Positions 1 to 11,848 are shown, counted from the first letter of the stretch. The stretch: 64,000 nt of DNA from Ceratotherium simum simum (GCF_000283155.1 NW_004454177.1:29438997-29502996), one strand, 5' to 3'. The notes: generated from the sequence alone by a model not told the origin. Translations and numbers: made by a program.

Positions 1-274
1 CCTCTTTTGAAGCTGTGGTATTTTCTTACACCATTGTTAACTTTAAGATGCTCTTCTTTCTGCCTGTGATGACGTCTCTGTTTTTAATCTGTAAACTCAT
101 AGGTATTCTTCAGGACCCAGTTAAAACATCACCTATTCTCTGAAGATTACTGAGGCTCAAAATTTATAACTGTTTGTTATAAATTATTATTTAATTTATT
201 GTACTATATAGAATATTTACAGCTCTTTTCTTCTCCTGTATTTATTTGCCTGTAACCACTACTACTGTTATTTT
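1..274. other. Unassigned AT-rich sequence
   Basis: No open frame of note and no repeat family I recognise. Sequence is AT-rich with no splice-bounded exon candidate. Confidence 0.5.
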
Positions 275-308
275 CTAGTTTCCTGTTATTGCTAGTTTCC
301 TGTTATTG
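275..308. repeat. 17-bp perfect tandem duplication
   Basis: CTAGTTTCCTGTTATTG occurs at 275-291 and again immediately at 292-308 with no mismatch. It lies in the terminal bases of the inverted MLT1-type LTR, so one copy is LTR sequence and the other a local duplication. Confidence 0.9.
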
Positions 309-762
309 CAAATTATTACAAATTATCACAAATGTGCTGGCTTAAAACCATACAGATTTGTTATTATATCTCTAGAGGTTAGAAGTCTGAAATAAGTGCT
401 ACTGGACTAAAATCCGGGTTTTAGCAGGGCTGTATTCCTTCTGGAGACATTAGGAAAGAATCAACTTCTTGCTTCTTCTAGCTCTTAGAGGCTGTTGACA
501 TTCCTTGGCTCATGGCTGCTTCTTCCATCTTCAAAGTCAGCAACATAGCATCTTCAAATCTGACTCAGACCTCCACCGTTTACTTTTAGAATTCTTACAT
601 GATTACATTCAGCCCACCTGGATAATCCAAGATAATCTGCCCAGCTCAAGATCCTTAATGTAAACATATCAAAGTCCCCTTTGCCACATAAGATAATATA
701 TCCATCGGTTTTGTGGATTACAATATAGACTTCTTTGAAGGAGTATTCTTCTGCTTACCACA
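275..762 (-). mobile_element. MLT1-type (MaLR) LTR, inverted
   Basis: Read on the minus strand this is the same family as the LTR at 5.51 kb. Shared landmarks are the 3' end (GTAATTTGTTA-like, then AGCAATAGGAAACTA-like), the block 'AGAAGGAATACAGCCCTGC', and the 5' end TGTGGTAAGCAGAAGAATAC. Length (~490 bp) fits a complete solo LTR. MLT1/MaLR LTRs are mammalian ERVL-related relics without coding capacity. The 3' end carries a 17-bp tandem duplication (275-308). The subfamily is uncertain. Confidence 0.75.
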
Positions 763-839
763 CCTACCCATCATTGCATCTAAAACACCTTGCGTGGTTC
801 CCAGCATTTACTACCCAATATTTTTCAGTTTAAAGAATT

Positions 840-1000
840 AATGAATAGTCTAGTTACTAGTTTTTAAGTCAGTCTTTTACTTAGATTATGAAATTCCTGA
901 GGCTAGGGAGCATGTTTTAGTTACTTCTGTATCCTCATGTTTTGCTTAATGCCCACTATACAGTAAATTCAAAATAAAATTTGATTGAATTAATAAATAA
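840..1000 (+). repeat. L2 3' end fragment
   Basis: The pattern GGCTAGGGAGCATG, then a degenerate 'cctagcacagtgcctggcac'-like block and a tail resembling TTGATTGAATTAATAAATAA matches the 3' UTR of LINE L2 in sense. Very old and diverged. Confidence 0.55.
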
Positions 1001-1689
1001 GAGGCACAACCAAATTCAGCCTTTAATGAAAATATCTAATGGAATATCCATTTATGTATATAAAGGAACTCTACTTTCCAGAAAGTATGACTTTTGGGTC
1101 TATTAAATCCTTTTCCAGATTAATTTTGTGTCAGCTGGGTCAGAAGGGAAGGTGAAAATCACTACAAAGTGCTGTAACCTCTTTCCTTTGGAACAGCTAA
1201 GTCCTCTTTGATCCCCTTCCTGCCTTGATGGTATCGTTTCTCAGCTACCTTCTCACATCCATTATCAACATTGGTGATGCTTATTCCAGTTTTTTATTTT
1301 ATGTAATTCAGACCTGCGTGGACTAGGTGAAGCAATACATAGAAAAATAATCATGTGAAACTGAACAACGATGAAAATCAGAAGATCTGAATAATAAGGG
1401 TATAATACATTCCCTGAAAGTATCAATGACCTTATGCATCTTTGAGTGGTTGCTCTATTTTACACTTCAATTTTCCTGTGCAGATGCAATCTATGGGTCA
1501 TAATCATTGAATTCTGATTCAATAAATGCATCTATGAGGTGTGCCAGAACACGAGTGCATTACAGGAAGCCTTTCCATCCCTACACCCCACACCCCACAA
1601 TTACAGTAACTATCACCTTGAAACATTTGTTATTCCACTTTCAAATTAAGGAACACATAAATGCTGCAATATAACAAAATCTTCTTCCT

Positions 1690-1755
1690 CTGTTGACATA
1701 CTGTGCAGTGCTGGGCACAGAGTAGTCCCTCAATCAAGGAATGTCAACTGAATTA
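1690..1755 (+). repeat. L2 3' terminal fragment
   Basis: GTGCTGGGCACAGAGTAGT followed by CCCTCAATCAAGGAATGTC is the typical L2 3' terminus ('…gcacatagtaggcactcaataaat…'). Only the last ~60 bp are recognisable. The surrounding 1.0-1.69 and 1.76-2.25 kb hold nothing I can name. Confidence 0.6.
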
Positions 1756-2252
1756 AATTGAAGCCATTAATAGTAGTCCCTTATCTCTTTCTGTTTCTAA
1801 CTTCTTTCCTTATTTCTCTCATTTTATATAACCACATAGGTAAATTTCTCCATTCCAGTAGATGGTTTCCTTAATATGTACCAAGTCTTATAGTCATTTG
1901 AAATATGTCATTTGATTTAAAAAATACATTTAGTTTCCTATTAAAACCACGAGTTTGATTCCATGTTACTTATGCTCCTACATTCTCAAGCTCAAGTCAA
2001 TCTAATAACAACAGCTTTCCTTCAGAAGGTATGGATAGTGTTCTACAAAGTTGCCATTAGCGTTTTATTGCTTATGTTCATTTGTTGTACTTACCTTTTA
2101 ATTTTTAAACTTCTAGATGGAAGAAGATATGTCTGTTTATTTTTCATCATCACACTTTAGATGTTTTACAAAGTCACCTATTCAATGAGACTTCCTGGGT
2201 GTCTTATATGAAGTGGCATCCACTTCCTATTATGTCATATTCTTTCCTTGAT

Positions 2253-2330
2253 ACATACACACTATGTATATATGAACATATATGTACATGCATACATATA
2301 TACACCTATATATATTACATGTCTATATTT
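2253..2330. repeat. AT-rich imperfect (TATATG/CATA)n simple repeat
   Basis: Alternating purine-pyrimidine stretch built from variants of ACATATATG and TATATAT. It is imperfect and probably a decayed microsatellite. Confidence 0.7.
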
Positions 2331-2877
2331 TAAAACTATTTGACATATTTTATATTTCACTTATCTAAATTTATATCTTCTCCATTAGGAAAAAAGCATA
2401 TAGCAAAGGGCCAATAAATATTGTTGAATCTATAAATTTAGGATATTAATCTTATAAATGGTTATTGTATTATAGATATTTATCATTCAAGTTTCTTTAG
2501 TTGTAATGTTATAGAAAAGCAAAAATCTTCATATCTGGCAAATGTTACTGATAAATTGATTACTGTCAAGTTAACCTTTGTTTAGTTAACCCTAACATAT
2601 ATTCCTACATGTTGCATCAGTGTTTTTACCAGTCTACCTCTTAATGACTTAGTATTTTTTGCAAACTTCTGACTGAACTAGCTAAATATAAAATAAATAG
2701 TATTATATGGAATAGAAAATATGATAAAGAAGCAGAAATTTATCAAGCTAGAGCTGATTATTGTAATATTGATGAATATCTGCAATTTATAGATCTACAA
2801 ATTAACAATTGAGAAAGAAAAATAAAAAATAATGGTAAATAAGCCCTTTAAATGAAAATATTTGGGTTGATTATAAA
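2331..2877. other. Unassigned AT-rich sequence
   Basis: No recognisable repeat or exon. Dense stop codons in all frames. Confidence 0.5.
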
Positions 2878-3858
2878 CTAGTGACTCCTAAATTTATAAC
2901 TCCAGCCTCAATCTCTCCCCACATTTCTTGGCTTGTGTATCCACTGTCTACTCCACATTTTCACTTGGATGACTACTAAGTTTAACACGTCACATCCAAA
3001 GCAAAACAAAACAAAACTAAACTAAACCTGATCTACAGCTCTTATGCAGCCTCATCCTTCAACAGTGCGTGAAGGCCAAAATGTTAGGATCTCCTTTGAC
3101 ATCTGACTTTCTCTCACTCTCTATAGACAATCATTCAGCAAATCCCAGTGTCTCTGCCTTGAAAATATATATGAAATCTAAACATTTTTTATAACCCTTA
3201 CTTCTTAACCCTAGGCTAAGCCACCATCAGCTCCCAATCAGACTTCTGTGATAGTCTCGACTGATGATCCATGTGTTCATTTTTTCACTTCTATCATGAG
3301 CCTTTTAAGCAAATCATGTCATTTCTTTACTACATATCCACCAATCGCTTTCAACCCTATATAATTCTCTACATGAGAATACCTCTCCAAACTAAAATCC
3401 TGTCTTGTTTCTCACTTCTTCCTCTCCTTCCACCATGCCGGTCTCCTGAGTATTCCTCACACTAACCTTGTTCCTGCCTCAGAGCTCTTGGCTTCCCTGT
3501 TTCTCGTGCCTGGAATTTTCTTCCCTAGACCTTCACGTGACATGTTCTCTTTCTTCAGGACTCACGTCAGCCCTCCCTGCTCAGAGAGGCCTTCTTTAAT
3601 CACTTCATGACACTCTCTGTCACTATTTACCCTCTTGTTTTGTTTTACTACTTATATATTTTTAGGTAAAATGCTGCTAACATTCTATTCACGTATTTAT
3701 TAATTCATTCATTTATTGTCTGTTTTTTCCACAAAAATAGAGACAGTGACCTTGACAATTTTATCTACCAATGTATCCACATACCTTGAAGAATGCCTAG
3801 CATAAAAGACACACAATTTCTGTCAAAAGATTGAATTAATATAAAACAGAATGAACTG
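2878..3858 (+). mobile_element. L2 LINE fragment (3' ~1 kb), sense
   Basis: Sense L2 is recognisable from GTGACTCCTAAATTTATAAC and TTTTCACTTGGATGACTACT (late ORF region) through CAGCAAATCCCAGTGTCTCT. The 3' UTR blocks TCTCGTGCCTGGAATTTTCT, CTCAGAGAGGCCTTCTTTAA and the tail GAATGCCTAGCATAAAAGAC follow. L2 is an ancient mammalian non-LTR retrotransposon, inactive in placentals. The 64-codon open frame at 3271-3465 lies inside it and is a chance frame. Confidence 0.85.
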
Positions 3859-4584
3859 AAGAATTGATGGATGGATGAAGATGCTTTCTAGAGAAAATTG
3901 ATCAAGCCTTGGAATCCTGCAAAACTGTTTCTCTTCATAATCATGCTGTAGAATACAAAGTTAAAGATATCTAACTTTTATCAATATTTTATTCTTAAAA
4001 ATTGTCCAAAAAAGAAATCAAAGCTCAGTTTTTTCTAAAAAATAGAGTTGCGTTATAACCTATACTTCTTTCACATTAGATAAAATAAAGCCACCTTCAA
4101 AAAATTTAGTTTAATTTTACAAAACAAAGTTCCAGTCAAAATTTATATTTTCAATACTTATGATAAAATTTTAGTTTCTATTTTAAGAGGGTGCATGTTT
4201 AGAAGCCTTTCTCTGATACCAGTTATATTTGAATAGCAAGGAACTCCTGCATCTATCTCTTAAGGAAGTTGTAAAGTTTAAATTAAATGAAACAACATAA
4301 TCTATCAATATGTTATTAACTACTTTTATGCGTTTAAGTGTGCAAAATGATGCCATGGCAAAATTTACTTGGATGGTCAAATTTTTCAAATCTCCTTTAA
4401 AAGTATTTCAAAATTTATCTCTTCTTTCAATTTATTTGCACATAAAGTGTGAACTAATAATAATTCCTGTTCATTTAATCCTATCACTTTTTGTATTTCA
4501 ACAATGAAATTTCAGAACCAATTAAAAGAATTGATATGATGCCCTCTATTTTCTATAATAGATGATAAATCATCGCACATAATC
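3859..4584. other. Unassigned AT-rich sequence
   Basis: Only short chance frames on both strands, overlapping one another around 4.2-4.5 kb. No repeat family or exon signature recognised. Confidence 0.5.
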
Positions 4585-4737
4585 CTCAGTCACTTTTATT
4601 ATAAGCTGCATATTAAAGGAAAGAAAACAGAGGCTAAGAAAATCTGAGTTGATTGACAGAATTCCCAGTTTGTGAGTACACAGCCAGAGTGGAGCTCAGA
4701 TCTTCTGATCAGTACTTTTCCACTCTGCCATGCTATC
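4585..4737 (-). repeat. MIR SINE fragment, inverted
   Basis: Order of landmarks (AAACAGAGGCTAAGAAAATC, then CACAGCCAGAGTGGAGCTCA, then a TCTTCTGATC-type block) equals the minus strand of the MIR core. Diverged, without clear ends. Confidence 0.6.
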
Positions 4738-5044
4738 CATCTATAAATTTTTTATGCATTTCATCCTAAAAATATTAGTGACATCTTTTAAATGCTTCAG
4801 TTATTGTCTTTATATTTTCAATCTGAAACAGATTATGCAGGGACATTTTAAAATGTTGATGGATTTCTCCATTCCAACCTCCATGCTTAGCAACTCACCC
4901 TAGTACCTAAAGTATCTCTTTCCTCCCCCTGACTGAACAGCATAAGTGTGTATCCACTCTAGGATAACAAAATAATCGCTAAAAATAATCGATTAGGAAA
5001 CAATAAGGTTTTGGTCTAAGAATGAGAAGGAAAGTTTCATTCTT

Positions 5045-5086
5045 GCCAAGTGAGTTATCGCTATAGCCAAGTGAGTTATCTCTGTA
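5045..5086. repeat. 21-bp tandem duplication
   Basis: GCCAAGTGAGTTATCGCTATA (5045-5065) is followed directly by GCCAAGTGAGTTATCTCTGTA (5066-5086), two mismatches in 21. Flanking sequence (4.74-5.51 kb) is otherwise unassigned. Confidence 0.85.
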
Positions 5087-5511
5087 GTATAGACTAATTA
5101 AAAGACCCAAGAGACATGGGACACGAAGCAGACAAAGAAATCTGCCATACAGAGGAGTGGGAGAGACTCAGGAATTTTGACCTCTGTGAGGACAAGTGTC
5201 ACCAGCTCCAGGAAGCTGTATCAGAGGTGAGTGAGTAGAAAGCTATACTTCCCCATGGTTGTGTATGAGGATCACCAGTTTCTGGGAGATCGAGGACCAC
5301 TCATCAGCCATCCAGTATGGAATGATTTTTTTTTCTCCAAGTCCATTGTTTATTGTTCTCACTTCTCTGATTATTTGGCTGTCTTATTATAAATAACATT
5401 TTTCCTCTCTGCTTAGCATTATTGCTAAACTCTCAGTTCAGCTATCTGTTTGTGCCTGAGCTAGGTCCTTTACAGTGAAGTAGTAAGTAGCAGAAAAAGG
5501 GACCTACTACC

Positions 5512-5988
5512 TGTGGAGGTTTAATTATGGCCTTCCAAAGATGTCCATGTCCTAATTCCTGAAATCGGTGAGAATGTTACCTTACATGACAAATAGAACT
5601 TTGCAGATGTGGTTGAGTTAAGTGTTTTGAAATGGTGACATTTTCCTGGGTTGTCTGGATGAGCATGTTGTAATCACGAGTGTCCTTTTAAGATGGAGGC
5701 AAGAAGTCAGTAGTAGGAGATACGAGGACGGAAGCAAGAGGTTGGAGTAATGAGAGAAAAGGGTCACAAGGAAAGGAACGCAGGTATAGTCTAGAAGCTA
5801 AGAAAGACAAGGAAACGAATTCCCCTCTCAGTCTCCAGAAGGAGCCAGCCCTGCTGACATCTTGGTTTTAGGCCAGTGAAATTGCTTTTGGACCTCTAAC
5901 CTCCGGAACCATAAGATAATAAATTCTGGTGCTTTAAGCTACTAGGTTGGTGGTAATTTGTTGCAGCAGCAACAGAAAACTAATACTC
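5512..5988 (+). mobile_element. MLT1-type (MaLR) LTR, sense
   Basis: Begins TGTGGAGGTTTAATTATGGC. It continues with AAAGATGTCCATGTCCTAAT, TTACCTTACATGACAAATAG and CTTTGCAGATGTGGTTGAG. It ends with a polyadenylation-type AATAAA-like block (AAGATAATAAATTCTGGTG) and GGTAATTTGTTGCAGCAGCA. This is the full length expected of a solo MLT1-type LTR. Subfamily not assigned. Confidence 0.8.
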
Positions 5989-6734
5989 CGCCCCAACAGA
6001 TTACAAACCAGATGATACAAATAAGAAGCAGCTCTACAATTCTGATTTTTTATAACCACACTATTATCTTCCTCACATACGTCTTGTATCTCCAGGTGTA
6101 AGGTATTATGTTAGCTCTCATGCATAATGTGGTGACATAACAAGAAGATTTTGTAGTTGCCTCCAGTTACTTTTTTTACTAACTACTTAACGTGGCATTT
6201 GAGACATAGACAAATTATCATTTTTATTACTCTTTTTTCAATTACTGTCAGAGCTTTTACTGAAGCTGTAGGCAGGACCATGAACTTCTCAAAGTGATGA
6301 CAACTCAGAGTTTCTACCAGGAAAAAAAAATCCTGGAGAATGTTGTTGTAATTGTTTTGGCTAAGTGAGGTAATTAGTGAAATGATGCCTCCTTAGAGAC
6401 TTATCAATATCTAAGAGAATGGATCTCAAGAAGGAAAACATCAGAATATCTGAATAATTTCAGAGAACTCCAGGTAATGGCTGGTCAGATGTGTATTCAT
6501 GTACAAAGAAAAGGGCCAGCCATTGCTGAGAAAATTGTAAAGGTGGCTAAGGTTTTCTTAGGGATCCCTCTTGCAACATTTTTTTAGGATTTTTGTTACC
6601 ACTATATTCCTATTTCATTTATGACATCTCTGGCCCACTAGGCCCTCAATGACAGAACACTAAGGAGCAGGTCTATATTTTCATGGTTGGTTCCCTGACA
6701 TTAACCACATCTTCTATGACCAATGCTTGTAATG
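5989..6734. other. Unassigned sequence
   Basis: No open frame above 60 codons and no repeat I can name. Confidence 0.5.
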
Positions 6735-6945
6735 AAGAATCACCACAACCTGCAGGCCTATATTCTAGATCAATGGATTCATTCTTGCCTAAAATTTTCT
6801 AATTATTGGTTGTGTAAATTTTTCATGTCACTTAGCTTCTCCGAATCTCAGTTGACTCAAAAATAAAATGAAAAGTTTGGGCTAAATCATTACTAAGAGC
6901 TCTCTTCCTCAAATTTTCTAATAATCCTGCGATTCTTATCATGAA
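6735..6945 (+). repeat. MIR SINE fragment, sense
   Basis: The block TTTTTCATGTCACTTAGCTT then CTCAGTTGACTCAAAAATAA follows the MIR core order (…cttgggcaagtcacttaacctctctgggcctcagtttcc…). It is followed by AAAGTTTGGGCTAAATCATT. Confidence 0.6.
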
Positions 6946-7239
6946 TGATTGACCAAATTGCCAATTGTTTAAACTAATGTTATCCTTTTTCTTACCTCTC
7001 AAGTCTACTGTGCTGGCTGTCCTTACTCTATTTACAAGCTAAATTTAAATACTAGAGCTTTACTGTAAAAGACCCAGAAAATTAGTTAAATCTCCCCTCT
7101 AAATGAAAGTCTATAAGACTTCTATCAATCAAGATAGCCAAAATGCAAGGTAAGAGCCAAATGGGAGTCATAAAGGCTGCTATGAATATCAGAGCAAGAA
7201 GAAAGATGTGTTTTAGAGAGGTATTCTGAAGTAGCTACA

Positions 7240-7400
7240 CTAAGCTCTCAGTTTAGTTTCAGAAAACCTGGGTTTTATTAGTTTTGGCACATAATGGCTA
7301 TACAATCCTGAGTGCATAAATATAACTCTTTGAAGCTCAGTCTATTCATAAGTCAAAAGAAATCAATAATTTGTCCTTTACCATGTCCTCTGGTAGCACT
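7240..7400 (+). repeat. Possible MIR fragment, sense
   Basis: AAACCTGGGTTTTATTAG and AACTCTTTGAAGCTCAGTCT have the order and spacing of MIR. Strongly diverged, so the call is weak. Confidence 0.4.
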
Positions 7401-7689
7401 CCAGGAACTAGAGAGGTTGGGGTTCAGGGGGAAATTAAATTAACATAAACAATAACTGAAACACAAGACAGAATGAGAGCAGCTCATAGAAGGTGCTTTC
7501 AAGGTTCAGAAAAAGAGCTCTTTCCTACAGTATAGATGAGCCAGCCTATTGAGAGTATATCTTTCTGAATATTTATGAATGTTGGTGACAATTTCTAATT
7601 TTTTAAAAATTTTGTGTAGTAACATATTTCAAAATAAAATATTTATATTGTTAATTTCACAAAAGTAATACATGATCACTATGAAAATA

Positions 7690-7930
7690 ATAATGTCCGT
7701 TCTTTATTCAACATTAATTATGTACCAGCAACAAGCAGTGCTTCGTGCCTCCTCAATATTACCTCATTTGATTTGTACCCTCTCCCCATTAGATAGAAAT
7801 TATTACTAACCCCATTTTGGAGATGAGAAAATTGAGTATCAAGTTAACGACAAGCCAAAGGTCAGGAGATAAGAAATGACCAAAACAATTTAAATCTGGA
7901 TGTATTTAATTCCACAATTCCTTCTCCTAA
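7690..7930 (-). repeat. MIR SINE fragment, inverted
   Basis: Contains the inverted MIR order: a degenerate 'ttatgtaccagcaacaagca', TATTACCTCATTTGATTTGT, ACCCCATTTTGGAGATGAGA, AAATTGAGTATCAAGTTAAC. Confidence 0.65.
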
Positions 7931-9521
7931 TTATCAAGTTTCACAGAAAATACAATTAAAAATATATGTAAATATTGATCATACCACTTACCCACAAATT
8001 AACACTGCTAACATTTGTTAGGTTACATACAACACATGCACAGACATGTGCATACATGTATGCAGTGCTCAAGGTGAAAAATTCAAATAATGCCAACGCT
8101 ATAAGATGTAAAATAAAAGTTCTCAACTTGACACTATTCTTTTAGTTTTCTCTCATGCAATAACCACCGTGAACAGACTCCTATGTAGACCTTCATAAAT
8201 TTGAAAAGATATATATCTGAAACATATTTTAACTTGACTGCCAAAGATTTAACAACTCTATCATTATATTTTAGCTGAACTACATAAAAATAGACAAATT
8301 CTATATGACACTAAACATAATGCAATATCTTCACACAATTTTCGGTTCAATTTTTGAAGGGTGCATAAGATTAATTGACAAAAATCGACGTATGAATACC
8401 TAGCATTACAATAACGGTAATATTAAAACAAGCTACTGTTTCTTGAATATCAGCTATTTTAGCTATGTACATGTAATCTTGATATATCTATATATATTTT
8501 ATTTCTATTGTACATATGTGAAGGCTGAAACTTAGGAAAACTAACTCACTCTCTATTACATAACCAGTTGTAAGGGGGATTTGATCTAGAATCTGTGACT
8601 ATAGAGTTAGTTCTCTCTCCAGTGTAATGACTTCGTTCTGCTGCTTTCTGAGGTTTGAGACCTTTCCCTCACAACACACAGTCTAGCTTTGTATAAACAT
8701 ACCCATATTGGTTAAATTTTCTAAGTAATTATAAATTTTACTTTTCCTTGTACAATGTGGCTATAAAATCTGGTTTTCTAAGTTGTTGCCAAAAGTCAGT
8801 GAATGGAACAGCCTAAAGAACCATGTAGATTTTTTGTGTCAGATAAACTCAGCAAGGCAACATTACCACAAAGGGAACTTGCAAGTTGTATTTTTTTTTT
8901 TCCTATATCTTTCCAATCCACTCATTAAGGCATTAGTCCCAGTTCAATATAACTTTGCAGGCTTCCTGTTATTTCAATCATATCTACGAAGTGGAACATT
9001 TGTTTAAAAGCCTTCTGTAAAAGCTTAGGCAAGTGAGGCAAAGCAGAGAAATAAATACTTGTATTTGCTTTACGCTTCTTTCCCTTATTGGACTATAGGG
9101 AGAGTTAGTCAGGATGCTATGTATTAGAATTTGCTGCTTCTCTGGTTTCAATCTAGTAGTAAAGAGTTGATTATAAATGTATAATAACATGATATTCCTA
9201 GCAATTGTGTCAAAACTAACCTGAATAAATTAATCATATTAATTTATTTACAATATATCTTATCCCTGTTTATTGTCTTTCTCTTCCTCCTTCCCTCCCT
9301 TCCTCTCTCCTTCTTTCCTTTCCCAACACTTCCTGCACTTTTTCTTTTTTTCTATCATAGCAAAATTCCTCTGTGGCTTAGGATATAATTCAGAGAAGTC
9401 ACCAAATAAAGGCAAGAAAAATTTGAAATAATGGTGGGAAGAAACTCAATCTTTCTTTGAAAGTAGTGGGTTCGACACACTGCTCACTTACCAATACTTA
9501 CAGCACTCACGTCATAGCATC
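7931..9521. other. Unassigned sequence with a polypyrimidine tract
   Basis: AT-rich. At 9271-9330 a C/T-only-like stretch rich in TTCCTCCTTCCCTCCCTTCC lies just upstream of the inverted L1. No repeat family or exon recognised; the frames at 8.78-9.19 kb overlap on opposite strands. Confidence 0.5.
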
Positions 9522-11433
9522 TTTTTTTTTAATTTTTTGTTTATTGCAGTAACATTGGTTTATAACATTGTATAAATTTCAGGTGTACATCATTATACTT
9601 CTATTTCTGCATAGATTACATCATGTTCACCACCCAAATACTAATTACAACCCATCACCACACGCATGTGCTGAATTATCCCTTTCGCCCTCCTCCCTCC
9701 CCCCTTCCACTCTGGTAACCACCAATCCAATCTCTGTCTCTATGTGTTTGTTTGTTGTTATTATCTCCTACTTAATGAAGGAAATCATATGATATTTGAC
9801 CTTCTCCCTCTGACTTATTTCACTTTGCATTATACCCTCAATGTCCATCCATGTTGTCACAAATGGCTGGATTTCATCGTTTCTTATGGCTGAGTAGTAT
9901 TCCATTGTGTATATATACCACAGCTTCTTTATCCATTCGTCCCTTGATGGGCACTTAGGTTGCTTCCAAGTCTTGGCTATTGTGAATAACTCTGCAATGA
10001 ACACAGGGGTGCATGTATCTTTATGCACTGGTGTTTTCAAGTTCTTTGGGAAAATACCCAGCAGTGGAATAGCTGGATCATATGGTAGTTCTATCCTTGA
10101 TTTTTTGAGGAATCTCCATACTGTTTTCCATAGTGGCTGCACCAGTTTGCACTCCCACCAGCAGTGTATGAGAGTTCCCTTCTCTCCACATCCTCTCCAA
10201 CACATGTTGTTTCCTGTCTTGTTAATTATAGCCATTCTGACGGGCGTGAGGTGATATCTCATTATAGTTTTGATTTGCATTTCCCTGATAGTTAATGATT
10301 TTGAACATCTTTTCATGTGTCTGTTGGCCATCAGTATATCTTCTTTGGAGAAATGTCTGTTCAGGTCTTTTGCCCATTTTTTAATTGGGTTGGTAGTTTT
10401 TTTGTTGTTGAGATGCATGAGTTCTTTATATATTTTGGAGATTAAGCCCTTATCAGATGTATGGTTTGCAAATATCTTCTCCCAATTGTTAGGTTGTCTT
10501 TTCGTTTTGTTGATGGTTTCCTTTGCTGTGCAAAAGCTTTTTAGTTTGATGTAGTCCCATTTGTTTATTTTTTCTATTGTTTCTCTTGCCTGGTCAGACA
10601 TGGTGCTTGAAAATATGTGGCTAAGACTGATGTCAAAGAGTGTACTGCCTATGTTTTCTTCTAGAAGTTTCATAGTTTCAGGTCTTATATTAAACTCTTT
10701 AATCCATTTGGAGTTAATTTTTGTGTATGGTGTAAGGTAAGGGTCTACTTTCATTTTTTTGCATGTGGCTATCCAGTTTTCCCAACACCATTTGTTGAAG
10801 GGACATTCTTTTCTCCATTGTATGTTCTTGACTCCTTTGTCAAAGATTAGCTGTCCATAGATGTGTGGGTTTATTTCCGGGCTTTTGATTCTATTCCATT
10901 GATCTGTGTGTCTGTTTTTGTGGCAGTACCATGCTGTTTTGGTTACTATAGCTTTGTAGTATATTTTGAAATCAGGGAGTGTGATACCTCCAACTTTGCT
11001 CTTTTTTCTCAGGATTGCTTTAGCTATTCGGGGTCTTTTGTTGTTCCATATAAATTTTAGGATTCTTTATTCTATTTCTGTGAAAAGTGTTGTTGGAACT
11101 TTGATAGGGATTGCATTGAATCTATAGATGGCTTTAGGAAGTATGGACATCTTAACTATGTTAATTCTTCCAGTCCAAGAGCACGGAATATCTTTCCATT
11201 TCTTTGTGTCTTCTTCAATTTCTTTCAGCAATGTTTTACAGTTTTTGGTGTACAGATCTTTCACCTCTTTGGTTAGGTTTATTCCTAGATATTTTGTTCT
11301 TTTTGTTGCAATTATAAATGGGATTGTATTCTTAATTTCTCTTTCTGCTACTTCGTTATTAGTGTATAGAAACAAAACTGATTTTTGTATGTTGATTTTG
11401 TATCCTGCAACTTTACCATATTCGTTTCTTACT
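9522..11433 (-). mobile_element. L1 LINE, 5'-truncated, inverted (young, equine type)
   Basis: Begins with the complement of a poly(A) tail (T-run at 9522-9530). The L1 3' UTR follows, then the ORF2 carboxyl-terminal region read on the minus strand, stopping abruptly at about 11433 within the reverse-transcriptase C-terminal part. Low decay (one in-frame stop over ~1.6 kb of ORF2) indicates a comparatively young copy, consistent with a lineage L1 of horses. The 5' truncation is the usual outcome of target-primed reverse transcription. I did not find a convincing target-site duplication. Confidence 0.9.
9768..11433 (-). pseudogene. L1 ORF2p carboxyl-terminal fragment with one nonsense codon
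   Basis: ORF2p is the L1 endonuclease/reverse transcriptase. Only its last ~555 codons are here: the end of the reverse-transcriptase domain ('[10 protein letters not shown]', '[16 protein letters not shown]'), then the cysteine-rich C-terminal region ('[19 protein letters not shown]') and the terminal '[18 protein letters not shown]'. A TAA at 11067-11069 interrupts the frame where a lysine codon is expected. Downstream of it the frame stays open to the natural stop at 9768. The endonuclease and catalytic RT motifs are absent through 5' truncation, so it cannot encode an active protein. The apparent start at 11537 is in flanking CT-rich DNA and is not a real initiation site. Confidence 0.88.
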
Positions 11434-11581
11434 TCTTTATGTGTGAATCCATCTCTCTCTCTTTCTCTCCCCCTGCCCCTTCTCTCTTTCTTGATTTTGC
11501 TCTCTGATCCTTCCTTATCTACCTTTCTCTCTTTCACTCTCCAAGATCCAGGTTACTGATGGCTCTAGGGAATCTGTACAG
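11434..11581. repeat. Polypyrimidine (CT-rich) low-complexity tract
   Basis: Runs of TCTCTCTCTCTTTCTCTCCC and TTCTCTCTTTC interrupted by short mixed sequence, placed between the truncated 5' end of the L1 and the first ERE. It produces artificial open frames on both strands. Confidence 0.8.
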
Positions 11582-11848
11582 GAGACACACAAATATTTTT
11601 TGTGTGTGTGAGAGGAAGATCAGCCCTGAGCTAAGGTCCATGCCAATCTTCCTCTTTTTGCAGAGAAAGACTGGCCCTCGGCTAACGTCTGTGCCTATCT
11701 TCCTCCACTTTATAGGGGACGCTGCCACAGCATGGCCTGATGAGCGGTGCCTCGGTGAGCACCCGGGATCCGAACCTGGGCCGCCAGCAGCGGAGTGCAC
11801 GCACTTAACTGCTACACCACGGGCCGGCCCCTGAGACACAGAAATATT
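11582..11848 (-). mobile_element. ERE SINE, inverted, with target-site duplication
   Basis: Element spans about 11598-11832: AGGAAGATCAGCCCTGAGCT (tail) through GGGGACGCTGCCACAGCATG to the inverted tRNA-like head and terminal GGGCCGGCCC. Flanking near-perfect 16-bp target-site duplications are GAGACACACAAATATT (11582-11597) and GAGACACAGAAATATT (11833-11848). ERE are tRNA-derived, RNA polymerase III SINEs of perissodactyls mobilised by L1. The open frames on both strands here (11534-11839) are accidental. Confidence 0.95.

Noticed and set aside
9907..10554. Plus-strand frames of 115 and 94 codons within the 9.5-11.4 kb region
   Set aside because: They are the complement of L1 ORF2 on the minus strand, whose conserved sequence happens to leave the opposite strand open.
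11534..11839. Frames of 101 and 91 codons on opposite strands
   Set aside because: Both lie across the GC-rich ERE SINE; similar frames recur at the other EREs (12.58, 28.74, 39.10, 54.71 kb).
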